Source: Trichococcus patagoniensis (GTDB taxonomy: Bacteria > Bacillota > Bacilli > Lactobacillales > Aerococcaceae). From it: DNA of 64,000 nt. Made by a program: the position numbers and the translations under genes. Below are positions 17,939 through 25,491 of the stretch, piece after piece. The first letter of the stretch is position 1; each line of letters opens with the position of its first letter. The stretch is taken from assembly GCF_003051085.1 (NCBI RefSeq), contig NZ_QAOM01000009.1, forward strand, positions 62,001 to 126,000, read 5' to 3'. A model generated the notes under the pieces. The model did not search any database, was not told the origin of the DNA, and saw only the letters and a program-made list of their open reading frames with translations.

Positions 17939-18922
17939 TTAGTTTAATGATACTACGATGGCTCCCCAAGTGAGGCCGCCACCAAATCCTGTCATCAGCA
18001 CCTTATCTTTAGTGCCGAGTTGAATTTCCTTAGTTTGAACAAGCTGATCCAATAGTATCGGAATGCTTGCTGCTGAGGTGTTGCCTGTTTCCGCAATGTT
18101 TGTGGCAAACAATGAAAATGGCAGTTTCACTTTTTTGCTGATTGCCTCCAATAAGCGTACATTCGCTTGATGAGCCAAAATCTTCTTCAGATCGCCGTCG
18201 GAAAGATTTCCTTTCTCCATCACTTCGCGGATGATGCTTGGCACACTGCGGATTGCAAAATCGAAGATGGCTCTGCCATCCATCGTAAGGAAAGCTTGGT
18301 CCTCCTGGGAGGAGTCTCCGTACGGGTTTTCGACTTTCATAGTGTTCGCCACTAATGCCATATGGCGTCCACCATCAGAATGGAGCGCTTCTGCAACGAA
18401 GCAATCGTCTTCCGTTCGTTCCAACAACACGCCGCCAGCGCCATCCCCAAACAGGACAGCCGTGGAACGGTCTTCCCAGTTGACGACTTTTGACATTGTC
18501 TCAGCACCGATGATCATGCCATATTGATAGAGACCGCTCTGCATCATATGGAGCCCGGTAGACAATGCGTAGACAAAGCCGGTACAAGCTGCATTGATAT
18601 CGAAACAGAAAGCATTTACTGCACCTATCTTTTCTTGCACTAAGCAAGCAGTCGATGGGCTGAGCGCATCCGGAGTCATTGTTGCTACAATGATGAAGTC
18701 CAGTTGGCCTGCAGTGATGTTGCCGTTTTGCAAAATTCTGAGGGCCGCTTTGCTTGACAGATCGGAAGTATTCTCATCCTTCGAAATGTGTCGGCTGCGG
18801 ATGCCTGTCCTTTTGCTGATCCACTCATCACTTGTGTCCATGATTTTAGACAGATCATCGTTTGTGATGATCTGTTCAGGAAGATAGTGACCTGTTGCGC
18901 TAATTTTTGAACCCAATTCCAT
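17939..18922 (-). CDS. fabH: 3-oxoacyl-ACP synthase III
   Basis: Initiating condensing enzyme of 327 residues that joins acetyl-CoA (or a branched starter) to malonyl-ACP. The triad consists of Cys113 in [12 protein letters not shown], His in [11 protein letters not shown] and Asn in [10 protein letters not shown]. The ATG overlaps the fabT stop by one base (TGATG), so the two are translationally coupled. The order fabT-fabH is diagnostic of FabT-controlled operons. Confidence 0.96.
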   Translation of the reverse strand: MELGSKISATGHYLPEQIITNDDLSKIMDTSDEWISKRTGIRSRHISKDENTSDLSSKAALRILQNGNITAGQLDFIIVATMTPDALSPSTACLVQEKIGAVNAFCFDINAACTGFVYALSTGLHMMQSGLYQYGMIIGAETMSKVVNWEDRSTAVLFGDGAGGVLLERTEDDCFVAEALHSDGGRHMALVANTMKVENPYGDSSQEDQAFLTMDGRAIFDFAIRSVPSIIREVMEKGNLSDGDLKKILAHQANVRLLEAISKKVKLPFSLFATNIAETGNTSAASIPILLDQLVQTKEIQLGTKDKVLMTGFGGGLTWGAIVVSLN

Positions 18923-19383
18923 CAACCCTGTTCCTTGATATTTTGAACTAACCCAAATAAGAAACCGTGAAGATTGTTTAGGCCTTTCAGCAAAACTTTC
19001 ACTTCCTGATCTTCCATATCGCGAATGGTATTCTTTACCATCTCTCTATGGAACTTATCATGAAGACGATACAGTAAGCGTCCTTTTTTGGTTAATCCTA
19101 GTTTTACGACTCTGCGGTCTTTCTCCATCCGAATGCGTTCGACATACCCCTTTTTTACCAGAGCGTTTATGGCCACCGTTAAAGTTCCCGCAGTTATGTT
19201 CAATTTTTTTGCTACTTCAGAAGTTGTATGGGTTTGATACATGCCGATTGCCTCGACTGTATGCATCTCCTTGATGGATAAATCAGAAAATGTACTGACA
19301 CGCAATGCACGCTCTTCGATATCCAACACTTCATTGAAGACAGCTACGAGATATGAGTTAATTTTATCTATGGAATGATCCAA
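18922..19383 (-). CDS. fabT: Fatty-acid biosynthesis repressor FabT (MarR family)
   Basis: MarR-type winged-helix regulator of 153 residues. In streptococci and enterococci FabT, with long-chain acyl-ACP as co-repressor, binds palindromes upstream of the fab genes. The HTH lies around SEVAKKLNITAGTLTVAINALVKKG (in parts: SEVAKKLNITAG and TLTVAINALVKKG), followed by the wing VERIRMEKDRRVVKL. I placed the start at a TTG because GGAGGAG lies 7-8 bases upstream, giving the family-typical length; the 13 codons before it lack a site. It is the first gene of its own regulon, so autoregulation is expected. Confidence 0.93.
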   Translation of the reverse strand: MDHSIDKINSYLVAVFNEVLDIEERALRVSTFSDLSIKEMHTVEAIGMYQTHTTSEVAKKLNITAGTLTVAINALVKKGYVERIRMEKDRRVVKLGLTKKGRLLYRLHDKFHREMVKNTIRDMEDQEVKVLLKGLNNLHGFLFGLVQNIKEQG

Positions 19384-19426
19384 AGATATCTCTCCTCCTT
19401 TCGATGCCCACTCAAACCACAATTCG

Positions 19427-19474
19427 TTTGAAGGTCAAAATAGTTTGATGTTCAAACCTTTCGACTTTCAAACT
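19427..19474 (-). promoter_or_regulatory. Three FabT-type operators
   Basis: Three copies of the TTTGA-n3-TCAAA palindrome type lie in a row: TTTGAAGGTCAAA at 19427-19439, TTTGATGTTCAAA at 19444-19456, and a third, less perfect one, ACTTTCAAACT at 19464-19474, which overlaps the -10 element. The first two start 17 bases apart. Consensus is from known FabT boxes; the array suggests cooperative repression of the fab operon. Confidence 0.75.
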
Positions 19475-19500
19475 ATATAAAATTTTATACAACCTGTCAA
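19472..19500 (-). promoter_or_regulatory. Main promoter of the fab operon
   Basis: On the minus strand a perfect TTGACA (19495-19500) and TATAGT (19472-19477) are separated by 17 bases. The transcript would begin within the operator array, leaving a leader of about 80 bases before fabT. Confidence 0.85.
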
Positions 19501-19625
19501 GCATTTCGATAATAATTTTTCTGTTATATCTTTCGCTGCTGCAAGATTCATGGATTCCCCACTGTAATTAAAACGGTTACGTTACACTGCAGGATAAACC
19601 GCCCGCTTGATACGGCCCGCCGCAA

Positions 19626-19657
19626 CAAAAAGAAGCGACGATGAGCGCCGCTTCTTT
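19626..19657 (-). terminator. Terminator of the DUF2187-like gene
   Basis: AAAGAAGCG pairs with CGCTTCTTT around an 11-base loop, with a TTTTTG run after it on the minus strand. Confidence 0.75.
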
Positions 19658-19668
19658 CCATATATGTA

Positions 19669-20013
19669 TTAGTCAACTTTAACAAACTCTTCAATGTCTT
19701 TGAAATTCACAATCGTTTTATCCTCGCAGATATCCTTCATCGTGCCTGAGGATAAATCCCAATAAATTTCTACGACGGCGCTATTTGTCAATAATTTTCG
19801 GATTACCCCTACCATTTCCTGCTTGCGGAAGGTAAATTTTATTTCATCACCGATTTCAGGACGTATAGATTCCTTGATGGCTTCAACGACCTCCAAAGCC
19901 TGCTCATACGACACGCCAAGCAGATTCGCAATACGTGAGTTGCTCGTACCTTTACGTAATTCGCTCTCAATCATGGTTTTCGTTTCGTTAGTAATATTTC
20001 GTACCATTTCCAT
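19669..20013 (-). CDS. DUF2187-like protein with N-terminal helical domain
   Basis: Cytoplasmic protein of 114 residues. The C-terminal half (about 55-114) resembles the small DUF2187/YkvS beta-barrel: EIGDEIKFTFRKQEMVGVIR, then SAVVEIYWDL and a final TIVNFKDIEEFVKVD. The N-terminal half has a helix-turn-helix-like stretch, RKGTSNSRIANLLGVSYEQA, unusual for that family, suggesting a nucleic-acid-binding or regulatory fusion. MEMVRN was taken as start because GAGGCGATA precedes it. It is monocistronic between the fab promoter and the next divergent gene. Function unknown. Confidence 0.7.
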   Translation of the reverse strand: MEMVRNITNETKTMIESELRKGTSNSRIANLLGVSYEQALEVVEAIKESIRPEIGDEIKFTFRKQEMVGVIRKLLTNSAVVEIYWDLSSGTMKDICEDKTIVNFKDIEEFVKVD

Positions 20014-20242
20014 TATCGCCTCACTTTTAAGAACCAGGAACTGCAACAGACTTACAAGTAGTAGTATACCACACTTTTCATAATTTAGCCTATATTTCCA
20101 ATTATTGACTTTAACATCGAAATATAACTTTCAAATTATTGAATCGGGTCCGCAATTTCATTTTAAAAATGTATTAATTATCTGCTTGCTATGATGTATA
20201 ATGAGGATGTGAAGAGTTTAACATTCTGCTTAGGAGGGATTT

Positions 20243-20548
20243 ATGATGTTGAATGACCTTATTACGATACTGAAATATGAATACACGGTTCATCCAGGTG
20301 AATATTTCAATGTGGATACTTACTGGGTGAAGAGCATGGCTGAAGTGAAGACTGTCATCATCGACCAAGATCATGTATTCACGAAAATGGTAAGTTTCTA
20401 TCCGAAAAATTTCGTCATTTATTTGGAGCAGTTCCCTGATCAGAGTATCTACCGCACCAATTTCCCATTAAAGAAAATCGACAACAGCGACTCGCATGAA
20501 GTTGTTTTCGACGAAGCTGCAAAAAATGTCTTTGAATACCTGGATTGA
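20243..20548 (+). CDS. Conserved-looking small protein, function unknown
   Basis: Protein of 100-101 residues preceded by an ideal AGGAGGGATTT and a TATAAT box at 20197-20202, and followed by a strong terminator, so it is probably a real single gene. It is acidic and has alternating strands (YEYTVHPGEYFNVDTYWVK, FVIYLEQFPDQSIYRTNFPL) with a C-terminal helix ending FEYLD. No signal peptide, membrane segment or catalytic motif is visible, and I do not recognise the family. Either of the two first ATG codons could start it. Confidence 0.7.
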   Translation: MMLNDLITILKYEYTVHPGEYFNVDTYWVKSMAEVKTVIIDQDHVFTKMVSFYPKNFVIYLEQFPDQSIYRTNFPLKKIDNSDSHEVVFDEAAKNVFEYLD

Positions 20549-20576
20549 TTTCTCAAAACCTGAAAATCAGTCACAC

Positions 20577-20622
20577 AAAAAAAGCCCGCCGCAAGGATCT
20601 GATCCTTGCGGCGGGCTTTTTT
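20577..20622. terminator. Strong bidirectional terminator
   Basis: A perfect stem of about 20 bases (AAGCCCGCCGCAAGGATC and its complement) is flanked by A- and T-runs. It ends the small plus-strand gene and, from the other side, the first tRNA-Arg transcript. Confidence 0.95.
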
Positions 20623-20634
20623 CTGTGTTAAATA

Positions 20635-20708
20635 CGTCTCAAGAGAGATTCGAACTCCCGACCGTTCGCTTAGAAGGCGAATGCTCTATCCTGCTGAGCT
20701 ATTGAGAC
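20635..20708 (-). tRNA. tRNA-Arg(TCT), copy 1
   Basis: A 74-base cloverleaf on the minus strand. The acceptor GTCTCAA pairs with TTGAGAC (discriminator G), the anticodon stem TTCGC/GCGAA closes the loop CTTCTAA with anticodon TCT, and GTTCGAATC forms the T-loop. It reads AGA codons. The 3' CCA is not encoded. It has its own promoter and terminator. It differs from the second copy at one base in the D-loop. Confidence 0.97.
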
Positions 20709-20767
20709 AAAATTAATATTCGGCAAAATAATGTTGGATCCGTTCCAAACCGGTGTCACAAGAAATG

Positions 20768-20796
20768 ATTATACAGCAAACCGTTTAAATTGTCAC
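20768..20796 (-). promoter_or_regulatory. Promoter of tRNA-Arg copy 1
   Basis: On the minus strand GTGACA (20791-20796) and TATAAT (20768-20773) are 17 bases apart, about 60 bases before the mature tRNA 5' end. Confidence 0.7.
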
Positions 20797-20898
20797 CATG
20801 ATTTAGACTTTTTCTCGAAAAATGTTTCACCATCGCAATAAACGGACAATCTTGCCGCCTTTTCCATCTATCAACCGGTCCATTTAGGCTGTCATGAG

Positions 20899-20932
20899 AA
20901 AAAAAACGTCGCATCCGCTTCTTTACGGATGC
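20899..20932 (-). terminator. Terminator of tRNA-Arg copy 2
   Basis: GCATCCG (20911-20917) pairs with CGGATGC (20926-20932), and on the minus strand the hairpin is followed, after four bases, by an eight-T run. It separates the two tRNA genes into independent transcripts. Confidence 0.8.
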
Positions 20933-20977
20933 AACCGATTCTTTGTCATGGACTTATGATCCTGAAAACAGATAGGA

Positions 20978-21051
20978 CGTCTCAAGAGAGATTCGAACTC
21001 CCGACCGTTCGCTTAGAAGGCGAATGCTCTATCCGGCTGAGCTATTGAGAC
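20978..21051 (-). tRNA. tRNA-Arg(TCT), copy 2
   Basis: Same length, anticodon and structure as copy 1, with C instead of A at one D-loop position (GCTCAGCCGGATAGAGC). It lies about 270 bases from copy 1 in the same orientation, with its own promoter and terminator, so the pair looks like a local duplication. Confidence 0.97.
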
Positions 21052-21089
21052 AAAAATTTGAGCCGTCTGAATGACTCACAACATTTAAT

Positions 21090-21118
21090 AGTATAGACGG
21101 AAACCAGCTTAAAGTCAA
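21090..21118 (-). promoter_or_regulatory. Promoter of tRNA-Arg copy 2
   Basis: On the minus strand TTGACT (21113-21118) and TATACT (21090-21095) are 17 bases apart, about 40 bases before the tRNA. Confidence 0.8.
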
Positions 21119-21171
21119 CACTTTTTCGCGGGAAGGTTTTGAGGTTTTACATGATTGGGAGTTCTTTATTT

Positions 21172-21223
21172 CCAAAAGTGTGATTTTCAGGCTGAATGTG
21201 CGTGCTATTCAGCCCGGAATCAC
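21172..21223 (-). terminator. Terminator of the folD-to-gamma-lyase operon
   Basis: A long imperfect stem (GTGATT.. GGCTGAAT pairing with ATTCAGCC.. AATCAC) lies directly after the last gene and is followed on the minus strand by a short TTTT run. Confidence 0.65.
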
Positions 21224-21226
21224 AAA

Positions 21227-22483
21227 TTATTCTGCGAAGAACGTATCCTTCACTGCTGCTGTTACTGCCAATTTGACGTGTTCGTAGGTCAGACCGCCTT
21301 GCACGTACAACAGATAAGGCGGTCGAATCGGGCCATCTGCCGTCAATTCCAAGCTTGCGCCCTGAATGAAGGTTCCGGCAGCCATGATGACATCATCCTC
21401 GTAACCGGGCATATAGGCCGGAATCGGTTTGACCGCTGCGTTCACGGGGGAATATTTCTGGATCGTCTGAGCAAAAGCAATCATAGCTTCCTTGCTCGGC
21501 AGTGCGACCATTTGGATCAGATCCGTGCGCGGGCTGTCCCAAGCAGGGGTGGAAGATACGCCGCATTCTTCCAAAAGTCCAGCAGTATAGACCGCCCCCT
21601 TGACCGCCTCACCGACAACATGGGGCGCCAAAAACAAACCTTGGTACATCTCCAAAAGACTGTATAAGGAGGCTCCAGCTTCGCGGCCGATCCCCGGAGT
21701 TGTCAGTCGATAGGCGCAACGTTCGATCAGGTCTTCCCTGCCAGCGAGATAACCGCCCATCTTCACGATGCCACCGCCGGGATTTTTGATGAGGGAGCCG
21801 GCAATCAAGTCGGCTCCGACTTCGATCGGTTCCAGCGTTTCGACAAATTCCCCGTAGCAATTGTCGACAAAAAAGACGGCTTCTGCTCCCACATGCGGCC
21901 GGATCGCTGCAATCATCTCTTTTATTTCATTGATCGTAAAGGAAGGCCTGGATGCATAGCCGCGGGAGCGTTGAATCGCGATCATTTTTGTTTTGGGGCT
22001 GACTTTCTCCAGAACCGTCGGAATATCCACTTTGCCGTCTGCACACAGATCGATATGCTGATACGCGATATTGTATTCCTTTAAAGAGCCGATTCCGTTC
22101 CCGGTCAGACCGACAATATCCAAAAGGGTATCGTATGGCGTTCCGGTCACATACATCAATTCATCCCCGGGCCGCAGCACTCCGAAGAGCGCAGTTGAGA
22201 TAGCGTGTGTTCCGGAAATGATTTGCGGCCTGACCAAAGCAGCTTCAGCCTGAAAAACCTCTGCGTAGACTTTTTCCAGTGTATCGCGGCCATCGTCATC
22301 ATAGCCATAGCCTGTGCTCGGGTTAAAGTGGTAATCGCTGACGCGGTGCTTCCGGAAAGCCTCCAGCACCTTGCCTTGATTAAATAAAGCCTTTTCCTGT
22401 ATCCCTTTAAAAACGGGCTGTATTTTGTTGTCGACTTTTTCGACTAAGCCGGCCAGCCTTGCTTCTTTATTCGTCACTTGCAT
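21227..22483 (-). CDS. Methionine gamma-lyase family protein (YnbB-like)
   Basis: PLP-dependent protein of 418 residues from the family annotated as methionine gamma-lyase-like or aluminium-resistance protein, related to Cys/Met metabolism enzymes. The fold-type I core shows STGYGYDDDGRDTLE near residue 56, ISGTHAISTALFG in the cofactor region, FVDNCYGEFVE with the PLP-pyridine Asp, and SLIKNPGGGIV with the Schiff-base Lys. Its first 17 bases overlap the end of hflX. The order hflX-ynbB is conserved in bacilli, although glnRA, which often follows, is absent here. The real substrate is not established. Confidence 0.88.
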   Translation of the reverse strand: MQVTNKEARLAGLVEKVDNKIQPVFKGIQEKALFNQGKVLEAFRKHRVSDYHFNPSTGYGYDDDGRDTLEKVYAEVFQAEAALVRPQIISGTHAISTALFGVLRPGDELMYVTGTPYDTLLDIVGLTGNGIGSLKEYNIAYQHIDLCADGKVDIPTVLEKVSPKTKMIAIQRSRGYASRPSFTINEIKEMIAAIRPHVGAEAVFFVDNCYGEFVETLEPIEVGADLIAGSLIKNPGGGIVKMGGYLAGREDLIERCAYRLTTPGIGREAGASLYSLLEMYQGLFLAPHVVGEAVKGAVYTAGLLEECGVSSTPAWDSPRTDLIQMVALPSKEAMIAFAQTIQKYSPVNAAVKPIPAYMPGYEDDVIMAAGTFIQGASLELTADGPIRPPYLLYVQGGLTYEHVKLAVTAAVKDTFFAE

Positions 22484-23765
22484 CCGTTGCCTTGTCCCCT
22501 AACCATTTTGAATTGCTTTTAGCGTACCCTCTTAAGCGGTAGGCGTTTGTTTCTTCTATATATTCGATGGATTCCACAAAGGTTTCTTGCTGCATTTTAT
22601 TCATCGTGCGGGCTTCAGGGCCACTGGCATCAAGGTCTTTTGTATAAGGAACCAACATTTTGGCGATTTCATCCCAGATGAAGTCCTTCAAACGGTTGAT
22701 GTCGTCATCATCAAGTGCTGAAATAACGATATTCGGAAAGAGGCGCGGCTGGAAATCCGGACCTGCAAGATCGCGTTTGTTGTAGATCGTCAACATAGGT
22801 GTCTTATCCATATCCAAATCCTTCAATAGATCCAATACGGTTTTTTCATGTTCATCGATGAAGGAAGTCGAAGCATCGACCACGTGCAAGAATACATCCA
22901 TATTGCGGCTCTCTTCCAATGTCGAATGGAAAGCATGGATCAGCTGTGTCGGAAGATCCTGGATGAAACCTACAGTATCGGTTATCGTAGCCTGAAATTG
23001 ATTCGGCAACGTCAGCTTTCTTGTCAAAGGATCCAGAGTCGCGAACAACTTATCTTCTTCCAAGGTTGCTGCATCGGTCAAACGATTGATGACCGTAGAT
23101 TTCCCTGCATTCGTGTAACCGATCAAACCAATCTGGAAGACTTCGCTGGCATGGCGTTTTTCTCGTGCCCTTTGGCGGTGCAACTCTGTTTCTTCCAATG
23201 TCTTCTTGATTTCCTGCATTTGACTGTGAATGTGTCTGCGATCGGTCTCGAGTTTAGTCTCACCTGGCCCTCTTGTTCCGATTCCCCCACCCAGACGGGA
23301 TAAATTGACACCTTGGCCCATCAAACGCGGTAACAGATAACTCAATTGCGCTAAGGCTACCTGAAGTTTACCTTCTTTACTGCGGGCGCGCATCGCAAAG
23401 ATGTCCAGTATGAGTTGAACGCGATCGATGACTTTACAATCGACACTCTCTTGGATGTTGCGTACATGCTTAGAAGAGAGTTCTTGTTGAAAAATGACGG
23501 TATCCGCCTCCAGCTCTGCACACAAATTCACCAGCTCTTCCACTTTGCCTTTGCCGATGACCGTCCGGGAATCTTTGCGGTCCCTCTTTTGGGTCAATAT
23601 GCCGACAACTTCCCCTAACGCGGTTTCGGTCAGTTCCGCCAGTTCTCTCAGTTGATATTCAAAGGCTTCATCTGTTTGATTCGTCTGAACGTTAACCAGA
23701 ATAACTTTTTCTTTCGTATTTTCCATAAAATTTCCAACTTTCTTTTTTCGTTCTTTCTCATCCAT
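22467..23765 (-). CDS. hflX: GTPase HflX
   Basis: Ribosome-associated GTPase of up to 432 residues that splits stalled or heat-damaged 70S ribosomes. An N-terminal HflX domain is followed by a glycine-rich linker (LSRLGGGIGTRGPGETKLE) and the G domain with Walker A GYTNAGKSTVINRL, DTVGFIQDLP (G3) and NKRD (G4). The first ATG overlaps the miaA stop (TGATG), which would couple translation. An alternative start 13 codons on (MENTKEK) has a weak GGA site. Both fit the family length. Confidence 0.95.
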   Translation of the reverse strand: MDEKERKKKVGNFMENTKEKVILVNVQTNQTDEAFEYQLRELAELTETALGEVVGILTQKRDRKDSRTVIGKGKVEELVNLCAELEADTVIFQQELSSKHVRNIQESVDCKVIDRVQLILDIFAMRARSKEGKLQVALAQLSYLLPRLMGQGVNLSRLGGGIGTRGPGETKLETDRRHIHSQMQEIKKTLEETELHRQRAREKRHASEVFQIGLIGYTNAGKSTVINRLTDAATLEEDKLFATLDPLTRKLTLPNQFQATITDTVGFIQDLPTQLIHAFHSTLEESRNMDVFLHVVDASTSFIDEHEKTVLDLLKDLDMDKTPMLTIYNKRDLAGPDFQPRLFPNIVISALDDDDINRLKDFIWDEIAKMLVPYTKDLDASGPEARTMNKMQQETFVESIEYIEETNAYRLRGYAKSNSKWLGDKATDASDE

Positions 23766-24715
23766 CAGGCTAAGAACGACTCGACTAAATCTTCGATTTT
23801 CCGCATCTCTTGATTGGCCTGTACCAGGTCAATCCAATGGATGCCGCTCATTCTGTTCCGGAACCAGGTCAACTGCCTTTTGGCATAGCGCCTTGAATTT
23901 TGCTTCAATAGTTCTTTGGCTTCCTCAAGTGTGACCTCCCCATTGAAATAGGCGAACCATTCTTTGTATCCGATACCTCTGGTCGCTTGCGTCTTGGCAG
24001 GGAGCTGTTTGTCAAAAAGAGCTTTTGCTTCTTCTACCAGGCCACCCGCCACCATCAGTTCTACACGCCGGTTGATGCGATCGTAAAGAATGCTCCGCTC
24101 GGTGTCAAGCCCGATCAGCAGTGCGTCATAATGAGGAGCTGCTTCCCGATCGGTCTGATCCGAGAAGCGTTTCCCGCTGAAGTGGATCACTTCCAAAGCG
24201 CGGATGACCCTTCTGCTGTTGTTCGGGTGGATTTGTTCAGCCGCTTTGGGATCCTGCTCCTGCAATTGGTTCCATATATGCATGGCATCGGTCCGTTCCA
24301 ATTCAGCTTCCAGCTGTTTCCGGTAGTGAGGATCTTCGGCAGCCACCCCGCCGAACTGCATATCAAACAAAAGTCCTTCTATATAAAGGCCCGAACCCCC
24401 GACCACAATCGGAAGCTTTCCTTTTGCCAGAATCGACTCGATGGCCAGTCTAGCGTCCCTTTTGAAGTCGGACGCAGTGTAATCCTGCTCAATCGGAACG
24501 ATATCCAACAGATGATGCGGGATGCCTTCCGCTTCTTCCTCGGTCACCTTCGCAGTCCCGATGTCCAAGCCTTTGTATACTTGCATTGAATCCCCATTGA
24601 TGATTTCGCCGTTATATTTTTTTGCCAGTCGGATGCTCAGTGCGGTTTTTCCGACTGCTGTCGGACCGACAATGATCATGATTTTAGCTAATTTTTCCTT
24701 TGTTGTTTCAGACAC
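23765..24715 (-). CDS. miaA: tRNA dimethylallyltransferase
   Basis: Enzyme of 316 residues that prenylates A37 of tRNAs reading UNN codons. It shows the P-loop VGPTAVGKTALSIRL, the substrate segments NGDSMQVYKGLDIGTAK and HHLLDI, the family GGSGLYIEGLL, and a C-terminal KRQLTWFRN. The start overlaps the end of the preceding phosphodiesterase by 8 bases. It precedes hflX as in many bacteria. Confidence 0.96.
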   Translation of the reverse strand: MSETTKEKLAKIMIIVGPTAVGKTALSIRLAKKYNGEIINGDSMQVYKGLDIGTAKVTEEEAEGIPHHLLDIVPIEQDYTASDFKRDARLAIESILAKGKLPIVVGGSGLYIEGLLFDMQFGGVAAEDPHYRKQLEAELERTDAMHIWNQLQEQDPKAAEQIHPNNSRRVIRALEVIHFSGKRFSDQTDREAAPHYDALLIGLDTERSILYDRINRRVELMVAGGLVEEAKALFDKQLPAKTQATRGIGYKEWFAYFNGEVTLEEAKELLKQNSRRYAKRQLTWFRNRMSGIHWIDLVQANQEMRKIEDLVESFLA

Positions 24716-25475
24716 CCTGAATCACCTTTCTCATTTGCAGTGCGCGTTCCGGATAATCCGTGATCATCGAATCGATATTTTTGCGCAGACAGACTTGCAT
24801 TTCGACCTTTCGATTCACCGTCCAAACGCGAAGCGGGATGTTGGATTGTTCGAAAGGGGGCAGACTGCGCAGAATTGAGAATTTCGGATGCCAACCCTCT
24901 ACAGGGATGCCTGCACCCAGCTCCATTTGTTGCTTCCCTTTCTTACTGAAAAGCAGGGCAATTTTTGAGTCCTCGCGCAAAGCCTTGATTTTTTTCAAGG
25001 TTTCATAATGAAAGCTTGAATAGATGACCGAAAAACGGTCAAGATAAGGCTCTGCCAAAGCAAGCACCTTTTCTTCGATTGCGGGGTATTGGAACACATC
25101 CGTCTTCAATTCAACATTAAGAACGCCTGTAAAATGATTCTCCGCCAAAAGGGTCAACACCTCTTGGAGTGTCGGGATGCGGGCGTTGCTGTATTTCGGA
25201 TCGAACCAGCTGCCGGCATCCAATTTTTTCAATTGTTCCAGGGTCATCTCTTTGACATAGCCTTTTCCGGATGTCGTGCGGTCCACTGTCTCGTCATGGA
25301 TGACCACGACCTCACCATCTTTAGTCAGATGGACGTCCAATTCTATACCGTCGCTTGCAACTTTCAGCGCTTCCTGAAAAGCCACCAGCGTATTTTCCGG
25401 TCGGGTCCCGCGACTGCCCCTGTGCGCAATGATTTTAGTGTATGCCAATCTCCCCAACCCTTCCGGTCTGCTCAT
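24708..25475 (-). CDS. Glycerophosphodiester phosphodiesterase
   Basis: TIM-barrel phosphodiesterase of 255 residues that hydrolyses glycerophosphodiesters to glycerol-3-phosphate and an alcohol. HRGSRGTRPENT holds the first catalytic His and metal ligands, ELDVHLTKDGEVVVIHDETVDRTT (shown here as ELDVHLTKDG and VIHDETVDRTT) the second His and acidic ligands. It lacks a signal peptide, so it is cytoplasmic. Placement between recN and miaA is not functionally obvious and probably reflects transcript sharing only. Confidence 0.9.
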   Translation of the reverse strand: MSRPEGLGRLAYTKIIAHRGSRGTRPENTLVAFQEALKVASDGIELDVHLTKDGEVVVIHDETVDRTTSGKGYVKEMTLEQLKKLDAGSWFDPKYSNARIPTLQEVLTLLAENHFTGVLNVELKTDVFQYPAIEEKVLALAEPYLDRFSVIYSSFHYETLKKIKALREDSKIALLFSKKGKQQMELGAGIPVEGWHPKFSILRSLPPFEQSNIPLRVWTVNRKVEMQVCLRKNIDSMITDYPERALQMRKVIQGV

Positions 25476-25491
25476 CTGCGCAGTTTTTCAT

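Noticed and set aside
20496-20705. 69-codon frame overlapping the terminator and tRNA-Arg
   Set aside because: It runs through a terminator hairpin and a tRNA gene and cannot be a real protein gene.
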